DNA of 17,199 bases from RGIG6904 sp024680835. Its GTDB lineage: Bacteria; Bacillota; Clostridia; Lachnospirales; Lachnospiraceae. The notes under the pieces are model-generated. The model was not told the origin of the DNA, did no database searches, and was given only the letters and a program-made list of their open reading frames with translations. Both the position numbers and the translations under genes were made by a program. This document shows positions 9,301-14,409 of the stretch, piece by piece. Each line of letters begins with the position of its first letter. Within the stretch, counting starts at the first letter, position 1. The DNA lies in contig JAILBP010000004.1 of the NCBI GenBank assembly GCA_024680835.1, forward strand, positions 1 through 17,199, given 5' to 3'.

Positions 9301-9899
9301 GTCAAAAATACAGCCGCAAAGGCCATCATACGTGCAGCTTTGCGCACCTGTACCGCGTGCTGTATCTTTCTTTTCACCCAAAGGACAAACCAAAGGCAGA
9401 CCGCCAGTATCAGTTTATCTATAAAATCAATGTAGAACTCACCTATAACATATGCGACAACCTTCGGGAAACCGTTCTCCAGTATGAGGTTTATAACGCC
9501 GTCTCCCCAGATATTCCCCGTGTATCCGCCGGCAGATACGATATTCATGGGAACCGATACCGCGGTCGACACTATGGCCAACACAGCCCCCACCGACATT
9601 GCTCTGAATACTGTGGTGAAATAATTACGCTTTGCCATAAGCCCCGCTATGATACCCGTCAGCACGTTCACTATGGCATAGGCCATGGAGATACTGTCAA
9701 AGAAGCTGTAGGATATATTCACAGCAGCGCCCACTATGGCACCGCAGACCGGTCCCAGAACATAGGCCACGATAATGGTACCTATGGAATCCATCCATAA
9801 CGGCAGCTTAAGGGTTATGGCCATGCTCTTGCCGAAATAGTTTATCAATATGCAAATGAATATAAACAGTGCTATGGAAAGCGCACTCTTTTTTTTCAT
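6360..9899 (-). CDS. Membrane sensor: ECF-S-like domain, 14 propeller blades, Y_Y_Y-like domain, HD-GYP c-di-GMP phosphodiesterase
   Basis: A single 1179-residue frame. Residues 1-180 form about five hydrophobic helices resembling an ECF-transporter S component. A further helix lies at about 188-208. Residues about 235-810 contain 14 two-component-propeller (Reg_prop) repeats of the type WIGTYEGLYRF, LYAGTDNGLVIID and VIAGTDGGGIAVI, enough for two seven-bladed propellers. A Y_Y_Y-like domain follows at about 850-920 (YLEGYDN, YTNIEPGEYKFHL). A transmembrane helix at about 930-955 leads to a cytoplasmic HD-GYP domain with H1000, H1032-D1033 (LLHDIGKIGIPD), H1061, H1085-H1086 and IADAFDAMT. All expected metal ligands are present; the GYP proline is valine (GYV, 1093-1095). 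Expected activity is hydrolysis of c-di-GMP, controlled by an extracellular ligand. The ATG at 9897-9899 has GAGG 8 bases upstream and a promoter at 9972-10000. Confidence 0.92.
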   Translation of the reverse strand: MKKKSALSIALFIFICILINYFGKSMAITLKLPLWMDSIGTIIVAYVLGPVCGAIVGAAVNISYSFFDSISMAYAIVNVLTGIIAGLMAKRNYFTTVFRAMSVGAVLAIVSTAVSVPMNIVSAGGYTGNIWGDGVINLILENGFPKVVAYVIGEFYIDFIDKLILAVCLWFVLWVKRKIQHAVQVRKAARMMAFAAVFLTGSILSVVVDASRGADVYASDMYANYVRRVFDTDEGIMGGTATSVASTGDGVIWIGTYEGLYRFTGSEFRLMDDIKSIHNVNTLYVDVKGRMWVGTNDSGLTILVGGEPMNVVDEEDGLPANSVRSITEASNGDFYIGTSGAMAVISLSGGLRVTSVIDVNYVRSMDGDDNENIVAVNNEGSLFLIRGDQVMDEIAPDEEMGIFTSCAFDPEGLVYAGTSGSSVYVYKTENDKLIPVTKTECYGLNNINSINSAEDGGMYVCTDDGVGFISSLNIFRKVDTGDFNDSVDNMTVDYQGNMWFSSSRLGVMYMSASCFTDVFERTGHEAQVVNTVAMWQDRLYAGTDNGLVIIDDNKAYTHNSLMEALDGVRIRCIRVSGDDHLWICTSGVGLWRVSANGDTEIFNTENGCPGNKFRTCIELEDGSIMAGGESGITVIRDGRVVSNIGYDEGLINLRVLTLMQTKDGSVIAGTDGGGIAVIREGKIEKTLRRADGLSSDIVLRTVEDENGYYILMSNGIAYMDYRLGIRNLSNFPYYNNLDLMVGPDDNIFVLTGGGIYVVNRDALLAGGELDYILLDYRMGLPGTITANSWNYMDSHGMLYFSLDSGVCMLDTRNYMMENRSYRMMMGAVKLDGVDLKIEDGEDIFIPRGTERIDFSPEIINFTISDPYVSVYLEGYDNAPTVMSARDLGTISYTNIEPGEYKFHLAVLDVKKQRVIEERVYTVSKEMNIQDYWWFRIYFVSGMAIFLMWLSWFVTRMFIQRTLDYQRAEIDRVKDQVRMGNETIMAIARTVDAKDENTSQHSTRVSEYSVLIAQKLGYSYQECENLRKMALLHDIGKIGIPDSVLKKPGKLTEEEYTIMKSHVTRGVEILKDFTLVDNVADGVLYHHERYDGTGYVSGLKGEAIPLNGRIICIADAFDAMTANRIYRKKLDLDVVLAELKRCRGTQFDPKLVDVMLELIDDGTIDVKKIYESSKAVKAED

Positions 9900-9971
9900 A
9901 ACAAAAACCTCATAAACTGAAAATGCTAAGCCTAGTGTTGTTAATCCACTCTGACAAATATAGTCTTTTGT

Positions 9972-10000
9972 ATTTTACACCAAAACAGAAAAAATGTCAT
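9972..10000 (-). promoter_or_regulatory. Predicted sigma-A promoter of the HD-GYP sensor gene
   Basis: On the minus strand ATGACA (-35, five of six consensus bases) is separated by 17 bases from TAAAAT (-10, five of six). Transcription would start near 9965, giving a leader of about 65 bases. It could drive the sensor and the five closely spaced genes after it. Confidence 0.6.
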
Positions 10001-10014
10001 CAAAAAATGCAGGC

Positions 10015-10043
10015 TTGTAAAAGGCGGTATTCTTTGGTACAAT
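10015..10043 (+). promoter_or_regulatory. Predicted sigma-A promoter of thrH-thiN
   Basis: TTGTAA (-35) and TACAAT (-10) are separated by exactly 17 bases. Transcription would start near 10050, about 53 bases before the thrH start codon. An operator-like array lies directly downstream. Confidence 0.6.
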
Positions 10044-10048
10044 ACGCC
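10023..10048. repeat. Imperfect inverted repeat overlapping the thrH promoter
   Basis: GGCG-G-TATT (10023-10031) and AATACGCC (10041-10048) are complementary apart from one bulged G, with a 9-base spacer. The repeat spans the promoter spacer and the -10 box, so a protein bound here could block transcription. It could also be chance. Confidence 0.35.
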
Positions 10049-10052
10049 TGTT

Positions 10053-10079
10053 GTTTACAGTAAACGAAATTGTGTTTAC
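10053..10079. promoter_or_regulatory. Candidate operator: GTTTAC palindrome plus a third half-site
   Basis: GTTTAC-A-GTAAAC is a perfect 13-base palindrome at 10053-10065. A third GTTTAC follows at 10074-10079, beginning exactly 21 bases after the first, two helical turns. The array covers about +4 to +30 of the predicted thrH transcript, a position suited to repression. No regulator gene is in the window, so the cognate protein is unknown. Confidence 0.45.
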
Positions 10080-10102
10080 CAAAGAGGTGCTAGGAGGAAA
10101 AA

Positions 10103-10711
10103 ATGAGCGACTTAAATGTAGTATGTCTTGATATGGAAGGCGTTGTTGTACCCGAGATATGGATCGCATTCTCCGAGGCCACGGGAATCCCGGAGCTCAG
10201 ACGGACCACAAGGGACGAGCCGGATTACGATAAGCTTATGAAATTCAGGATCGGCATATTAAAGGAACACGGACTGGGTCTGAAGGAGATCCAGGACACC
10301 ATAGCTACCATCGATCCGATGCCGGGAGCTAAGGAGTTTCTGGACAAACTCAGGGAGATAACCCAGGTCATAATCTTAAGTGACACCTTTACCCAGTTTG
10401 CTACTCCGCTGATGAAAAAGCTGGGATGGCCCACCATCTTCTGTAACACGCTGGAGGTTGCGGATAACGGCGAGATCACAGGTTACCGCATGAGATGCGA
10501 GCAGAGCAAGCTCACCACGGTAAAGGCTCTCCAGAGTGCAGGGTTTGAGACCATTGCCGCCGGAGATTCGCACAATGACCTCGGTATGATCCTGAACAGC
10601 AAGGCGGGGTTCCTGTTCAAATCGACGGATGCCATAAAGGCTGAGTATCCCAATGTACCGGCCTTTGAGGAGTACGACGAACTGTATGAAGCTATCCGCA
10701 AGGCATTATAG
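10103..10711 (+). CDS. thrH: ThrH-type HAD phosphoserine phosphatase / phosphoserine:homoserine phosphotransferase
   Basis: This is a HAD-superfamily enzyme close in length (202 residues) and sequence to Pseudomonas aeruginosa ThrH, which dephosphorylates phosphoserine and can pass the phosphate to homoserine. Motif I is CLDMEGVVVPEIW, with nucleophile D10 and E12 in the place of the usual second Asp, a ThrH hallmark. Motif II is ILSDT (S93), K136 is the motif III lysine candidate, and motif IV is GDSHND (154-159). TTRDEPDYDKLMKFR also matches the family. A role in serine, and perhaps threonine, synthesis is likely. AGGAGG at 10092-10097 sits 5 bases before the ATG. The thiamine pyrophosphokinase gene starts one base after its stop. 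Confidence 0.9.
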   Translation: MSDLNVVCLDMEGVVVPEIWIAFSEATGIPELRRTTRDEPDYDKLMKFRIGILKEHGLGLKEIQDTIATIDPMPGAKEFLDKLREITQVIILSDTFTQFATPLMKKLGWPTIFCNTLEVADNGEITGYRMRCEQSKLTTVKALQSAGFETIAAGDSHNDLGMILNSKAGFLFKSTDAIKAEYPNVPAFEEYDELYEAIRKAL

Positions 10712-10712
10712 T

Positions 10713-11441
10713 ATGAAGATAGTATTGATGACTGCCGGCGGCAGTATAGACCCTGACCTGCCGGCAGATTTTTTTTCCAAAAAAACAGAATACGGCATAG
10801 ACACTGTAGTGGCATGCGACAGGGGGTATGAGGCACTTGCGGCAATCGGTGTGACCCCTGACATCGTCATAGGAGATTTCGACTCGGTCTCGGATAGGAT
10901 CCGGGAAAACATACTGTCGGAAGACAGTCGGATACCGTCCGGGCTCAGAAGCTCAGGTTCTGAAACAGACAACCGGGCGGAAACATATATGCCATCCTGC
11001 GAGGTGATCAGACTCAACCCCGAAAAGGACGATACTGACACTGAGGCTGCCATCGCTCTTTGCATCGAAAGAGGTGCAGAGAAGATATATCTCTTCGGCG
11101 CCACCGGAAGCCGGGTGGATCACATGCTGGGAAATATTGAGCTTCTGGCATATGCCGCAGACAGAGGGTGCGAGCTTGTCATATTGGACAGTCACAACCG
11201 GATCCGCCTTGCGACTCAGCCGTTGACCGTCACAAAAGCAGGTCAATGGGGCAGCTTCATATCTCTCATCCCCTACTCTCCTGTTGTGGAAAAGCTTACC
11301 CTGCGTGGATTTAAATACGAGGTAACGGATTTTGACATAAAAAAAGGAAACACCCTGGGGATCAGCAATGAGATAACCGCTGAAACCGCAGATATTTCCT
11401 TTGTATCAGGAAAACTATTGGTCATAGAATCGTCTGACTGA
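10713..11441 (+). CDS. thiN: Thiamine pyrophosphokinase (thiamine diphosphokinase)
   Basis: It transfers pyrophosphate from ATP to thiamine to give thiamine diphosphate. The active-site series is complete: CDRGYEAL at 35-42, IGDFDSVS at 53-60, KDDTDTEAAI at 105-114 and GATGSRVDHMLGNIELL at 129-145. The protein is 243 residues, some 25 longer than usual, from a polar loop at about 68-95 that is rich in Ser, Glu and Arg. The chosen ATG lies one base after the thrH stop, where the family N-terminus MKIVLMTAGG begins. Only a weak AAGG lies upstream, so translational coupling to thrH is likely. An earlier in-frame ATG at 10653 would add 20 residues unlike the family. The gene ends on a hairpin terminator. 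No TPP riboswitch was recognised. Confidence 0.92.
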   Translation: MKIVLMTAGGSIDPDLPADFFSKKTEYGIDTVVACDRGYEALAAIGVTPDIVIGDFDSVSDRIRENILSEDSRIPSGLRSSGSETDNRAETYMPSCEVIRLNPEKDDTDTEAAIALCIERGAEKIYLFGATGSRVDHMLGNIELLAYAADRGCELVILDSHNRIRLATQPLTVTKAGQWGSFISLIPYSPVVEKLTLRGFKYEVTDFDIKKGNTLGISNEITAETADISFVSGKLLVIESSD

Positions 11442-11470
11442 GGCAGCGCCGTCATCTGCGCTGCCTGTTT
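11441..11470 (+). terminator. Rho-independent-like terminator after thiN
   Basis: A perfect 9-bp GC-rich stem (AGGCAGCGC/GCGCTGCCT, 11441-11449 and 11458-11466) with an 8-base loop is followed by GTTTT. It begins in the last base of the thiN stop codon and overlaps the 3' end of the convergent gene. On the minus strand no U run follows, so it mainly serves thiN. Confidence 0.65.
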
Positions 11471-12639
11471 TCCGCTCTCTTTTTTGCATTTGCAAGTCTT
11501 ATGCGGATGCGCCTGGTGACTTCCTTTAACTGCTCGTCAGGCACAAACTGCTTTAATGTCTCTTCGTCACATTTATATCTGGTATCCAGAGATTCCAAAA
11601 TATCATCGATCTCCAGTATCCCCTTGGTAAGACTGTCACCCAGGTCGATCAGACTGTTGGATTTAAGATCCAGAAGCACCGGTCTGTCGGCGTCCGCGCC
11701 GCCCTCTTCCAGAACCAGAGCCGTATTGTGTGTGTTTAATTTTACACTCTGTCCCGGCGGCATGATGGATATGGCCTTTGCCAGTCCGGAAACCACCATC
11801 GGCTCGTATATAACATACTTTTTCTTGAGGTATTTGTATGCGCTCAGGGCACTCTGCGGCTGCTTTGAGAGGCTCATGGCGGTCATGCGGTCGTATTTGT
11901 CTGCCACCAGCAGGATCTTTGCCTCGGTAGACCAGTCGGAAGTGTTTATCTGAGGGGGCTCCTGGCGTGATATCTCAAGCGCCTTCTCTGTGAGCTCCAG
12001 CGCATTGAATGAAAAGCCGTAAGGGTTGTCCGCCGGTTTTAAGAGCTCGTAGGCTTTCCTGCGGTATTGTTCCACTGTCAGAATATCCACGGCAGTCCAC
12101 TGGGACTCATCCTTCAGCATGATATTCTTGGGGACATAGAGATATCCAAAATCAGCCAAAAGCGCCGCAGTCACAAGATCCGAGATGGTCTTTTCGCTCA
12201 TGGACAGCTGTTTTCCTATGAGAGCGCAGAGTATGGCTGTACATACCGAATGCTTGTAGGTGTAGTCATCTGCGCTTCGTATGAGCTGTGAAAAGTGGAA
12301 GGAACCGGTTTTGTGGCTGTATTTTGCAGTGATGTCGGATACGAGGGTCTTGAAATCCGGCAGCATCCGGCCTTTGGAAATAGCCACAAGGCAATCCCTG
12401 AGTCTGAACATATAAGAAGTCTGAAGCTGCTCAAACTCGCGCTCCTCATCGGTGATGGGAGGCACAGGCTCTGCTTCTTCCAGGATGAAAACCCCTATCA
12501 GGTTGAAGTTCTTTATATTTTCCAAAACCTGCCCCGTCAGCACGGAATTGCGATCATACAGCAGTACGCCACGCTTATCGTATATCGGCCTTGCCAGCCG
12601 CATTCCGGTCCTGAGCTTGTCAGTAGTGAAAAATCTCAT
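11452..12639 (-). CDS. Degenerate HD-GYP-like protein, probably non-catalytic
   Basis: A 395-residue cytoplasmic protein with no membrane segment. The N-terminus (FTTDKLRTGMRLARPIYD...GVLLYDRNSVLT) and the C-terminal PPGQSVKLN...ALVLEE strand region are typical of stand-alone HD-GYP proteins of Firmicutes. H130 (KHSVCTAIL) and D247 (LLVADKYDRMTA) remain. The HD pair is A162-D163 (LLADFGYLYVP for LLHDIGKIGIP), the next histidine is lost (TVEQYRRKAYELL), and no HHE or GYP motif can be found near residues 200-230. Phosphodiesterase activity is therefore unlikely; a nucleotide-receptor or scaffold role is inferred. The ATG at 12637-12639 was chosen over an earlier one at 12687 because GGGGAGGA lies 7 bases upstream and the family N-terminus starts here. 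It is convergent with thiN. Confidence 0.85.
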   Translation of the reverse strand: MRFFTTDKLRTGMRLARPIYDKRGVLLYDRNSVLTGQVLENIKNFNLIGVFILEEAEPVPPITDEEREFEQLQTSYMFRLRDCLVAISKGRMLPDFKTLVSDITAKYSHKTGSFHFSQLIRSADDYTYKHSVCTAILCALIGKQLSMSEKTISDLVTAALLADFGYLYVPKNIMLKDESQWTAVDILTVEQYRRKAYELLKPADNPYGFSFNALELTEKALEISRQEPPQINTSDWSTEAKILLVADKYDRMTAMSLSKQPQSALSAYKYLKKKYVIYEPMVVSGLAKAISIMPPGQSVKLNTHNTALVLEEGGADADRPVLLDLKSNSLIDLGDSLTKGILEIDDILESLDTRYKCDEETLKQFVPDEQLKEVTRRIRIRLANAKKRAENRQRR

Positions 12640-12677
12640 AATGCAATCCTCCCCGATACATTTGTTAACTCGAAAAC

Positions 12678-12686
12678 AGTATAACA
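12678..12686 (-). promoter_or_regulatory. Candidate extended -10 promoter of the degenerate HD-GYP gene
   Basis: On the minus strand TGT-TATACT forms an extended -10 element (TGn plus five of six -10 bases). No good -35 hexamer is visible, which is acceptable for extended -10 promoters. Transcription would start about 30 bases upstream of the start codon, within the 82-base gap after the acetyltransferase gene. Confidence 0.45.
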
Positions 12687-12721
12687 CTACCCAAAAACAA
12701 ATACTATATTTTTCTGATTTT

Positions 12722-13660
12722 TTACTTCAGCGACAACGTAAACTTAAGAAGCCCCGCCGCATCGCCGGTTCCGGTGCCGTTTTCTTCAAAGCCTTTAGTC
12801 TGTATCAGCTTTATGGAGGCTTCATTACCCGGGCGGATGAAAACATTTATGCTGTCAAAATCATAAAGATTCTCTTTCGCAAATCTGATCAGCTCGTCGA
12901 TCACCTCAGAGGCATAACCCTGATGCTGATATTTTGCGCTGATGAGGTAACCTATCTCAAGCAGCGTGTCTCCACTCGTGTTTCTCTGCTCGATGCCGGC
13001 CCGGCCTATTATCTCACCGCTGTCTTTAAGGCACACCAACCACATTCCGTAACCGTAGAAAAAATACATATTGTCGATATAATGCCTGATGTACTCCTCT
13101 TCCTCATCTCTGGCAAAAAGATCCTCGACGTAATCCGTCATGCCCTGTTCTGCATATATCTCATACAGCCTGTCCAGATCCGATAATGTCATCTCCCTGA
13201 GATAGGTACGCTCAGTCACAGCGGTGACCCAGGGTAGTTTTTCTTTGCGCTTGCTGATGCGGTCAAGAAAGTATATATCCACATCATCCATGCCTTCCAC
13301 CAGGATATCGCACTTCATATCCATATCGGGTTCGGTGCCGGGCTCATATACGCCCACTGTGGCAAACCCCTTTTCCGATGCCGTTTTCAGCATAAATCCA
13401 TCGGATGAAACCATCACCATGTTGTGTCCCGGCAGCTTCTCAATACCTTCGTCGTCACTTCCCGGCTCATCACTGCCATCATCACCCTCGAGCCCGAAAT
13501 CTCCGTTCATCCACCGTTCTCTTTCCGCCACGGCGCTGGTGATTCCAAGCTCACAGGCTATGTTGGTAAGACACAGAAGTTCCAGCATATACTCCCCCGC
13601 CAGCTCATCCGATATTATGATCTTTTCGATAGTCAAAAAACCTTTCAGAAAATCATCCAC
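12722..13660 (-). CDS. GNAT acetyltransferase with HAD-like N-terminal region
   Basis: A 312-residue protein. Residues about 150-312 form a GNAT domain of RimJ/RimL type: TYLREMTLSDLDRLYEIY, IIGRAGIEQRN, LEIGYLISAKYQHQGYASEVIDEL with the acetyl-CoA loop QHQGYA, and NEASIKLIQTKGF. The N-terminal half has a segment (VMVSSDGFMLKTASEKGFATVGVYE) that resembles the later motifs of a HAD phosphatase, but no motif I nucleophile is visible. An acidic stretch (GLEGDDGSDEPGSDDEG) lies before it. The acceptor substrate is unknown. The start codon is GTG at 13658-13660, with AAGGAG 7 bases upstream; an in-frame stop at 13679-13681 rules out a longer frame. A promoter-like pair lies at 13742-13770. Confidence 0.82.
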   Translation of the reverse strand: MDDFLKGFLTIEKIIISDELAGEYMLELLCLTNIACELGITSAVAERERWMNGDFGLEGDDGSDEPGSDDEGIEKLPGHNMVMVSSDGFMLKTASEKGFATVGVYEPGTEPDMDMKCDILVEGMDDVDIYFLDRISKRKEKLPWVTAVTERTYLREMTLSDLDRLYEIYAEQGMTDYVEDLFARDEEEEYIRHYIDNMYFFYGYGMWLVCLKDSGEIIGRAGIEQRNTSGDTLLEIGYLISAKYQHQGYASEVIDELIRFAKENLYDFDSINVFIRPGNEASIKLIQTKGFEENGTGTGDAAGLLKFTLSLK

Positions 13661-13741
13661 AGCCCTGCTCCTTGCCGGTCACCTCACAACCAAGCCTGCC
13701 GGTGTCCTGCTGTCACCAAAGTGTCCAAATGTCAAGTAAGC

Positions 13742-13770
13742 CCGATATGGCCACCCCTGCTCGTTGTCAA
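13742..13770 (-). promoter_or_regulatory. Possible promoter of the GNAT gene
   Basis: On the minus strand a perfect TTGACA is followed after exactly 17 bases by TATCGG, a weak -10 (four of six). It sits in the 147-base gap upstream of the acetyltransferase gene, after the isomerase gene's stop hairpin. No gene was seen in that gap. Confidence 0.4.
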
Positions 13771-13779
13771 ATACGAAAC

Positions 13780-13801
13780 GACGCCCGGTTTCCCGAGCGT
13801 C
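13780..13801 (-). terminator. Possible terminator after the peptidyl-prolyl isomerase gene
   Basis: A 9-bp stem with one G-U pair and a GAAA tetraloop begins 6 bases after the isomerase stop codon. The sequence after it on the transcribed strand (GTTTCGTATTTG) is only moderately U-rich. A stable GNRA hairpin is seen; termination is inferred. Confidence 0.45.
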
Positions 13802-13807
13802 CGCTTT

Positions 13808-14335
13808 TTACCTCGGCAGTTTTTCCGGTTCGGGATACTGTACCCCGAAGGTCTCTACCGTTACTTTTTTCATGACCTGATTTTCGTAAGGTCGGTCTGA
13901 ATAATCTGTCGCCGTGTCCGCTATCTCATCCACAACCTCCATACCCTCGATGACTTTACCGAAAGCAGCGTAAGCTCCGTCCAGATGCGGTGATGTGGCA
14001 TGCATGATAAAGAACTGTGATCCGGCGGAATCCGGCATCATTGATCTGGCCATTGATAAAACCCCTCTCTCATGGAGAAGGTTGTTCTCAAAACCATTCT
14101 GTGTGAACTCTCCCTTTATGGAGTAATCCGGGCCACCCATGCCTGTGCCCGTGGGATCTCCGCCCTGTATCATAAATCCCGGGATCACCCTGTGAAAGAT
14201 GATGCCGTCATAAAAGCCCTGTGATACCAGGCTTACAAAGCTGTTTACCGTATTTGGTGCGATGTCGGGATAGAGCTCTGCTTTGATCACACCGCCTTTT
14301 TCCATTTCTATGGTAACTATGGGATTCTGTACCAT
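13808..14335 (-). CDS. Cyclophilin-type peptidyl-prolyl cis-trans isomerase
   Basis: It catalyses cis-trans isomerisation of X-Pro bonds during protein folding. The cyclophilin core is complete: FHRVIPGFMIQGGDPTGTG with the catalytic arginine, SMAR, DSAGSQFFI and LDGAYAAFGKVIEGMEVVDEI. The tryptophan that binds cyclosporin in eukaryotic cyclophilins is replaced by His (SPHLDG). With 175 residues and no signal peptide or membrane segment it is a cytoplasmic form. AAAGGAGG at 14341-14348 precedes the ATG by 5 bases. A long inverted repeat immediately upstream separates it from glgP on the same strand. Confidence 0.95.
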   Translation of the reverse strand: MVQNPIVTIEMEKGGVIKAELYPDIAPNTVNSFVSLVSQGFYDGIIFHRVIPGFMIQGGDPTGTGMGGPDYSIKGEFTQNGFENNLLHERGVLSMARSMMPDSAGSQFFIMHATSPHLDGAYAAFGKVIEGMEVVDEIADTATDYSDRPYENQVMKKVTVETFGVQYPEPEKLPR

Positions 14336-14350
14336 TTTAACCTCCTTTGG

Positions 14351-14401
14351 TACTATTCACAGTCAATATCCGGTATTCAGTCAGGTTGACTGTGAACAGT
14401 A
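14351..14401. repeat. Long imperfect inverted repeat between glgP and the isomerase gene
   Basis: Two 16-base arms (14351-14366 and 14386-14401) pair with a single mismatch, including 11 perfect pairs (TTCACAGTCAA/TTGACTGTGAA), around a 19-base loop. The loop holds a second CAGTCA (14378-14383) that can pair with the same TGACTG (14387-14392), giving an alternative short hairpin. The arm nearest the isomerase gene ends 2 bases from its ribosome binding site. No U run follows, so this is not a classical terminator. A related half copy is at 5090-5104. Confidence 0.75.
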
Positions 14402-14409
14402 ACTATCTT

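Larger units (their letters stand above)
9900..10102. other. Divergent regulatory region between the sensor gene and thrH
   Basis: No coding region is supported here. The interval carries a promoter for each direction, about 15 bases apart, plus an operator-like GTTTAC array and an imperfect inverted repeat, each listed separately. It is the longest non-coding stretch of the window. Confidence 0.8.

Noticed and set aside
9900..10102. Riboswitch or small RNA gene in the divergent region
   Set aside because: No conserved riboswitch core was recognised, and the visible elements are explained by two promoters and an operator-like array.
10653..10712. Earlier in-frame ATG for thiN inside thrH
   Set aside because: The extra 20 residues do not resemble the family N-terminus; the ATG one base after the thrH stop begins the canonical strand.
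12640..12687. Upstream ATG adding 16 residues to the degenerate HD-GYP protein
   Set aside because: The downstream ATG has GGGGAGGA at good spacing, the family N-terminus begins there, and the candidate extended -10 overlaps the longer form.
12452..13186. 244-residue plus-strand frame spanning the gap between the degenerate HD-GYP and GNAT genes
   Set aside because: Antisense to two well-supported genes, with no ribosome site or family motif; the gap carries minus-strand signals.
14351..14401. Reading the long inverted repeat as a glgP terminator
   Set aside because: No U run follows the stem on the minus strand, and the sequence after it is the isomerase ribosome binding site.
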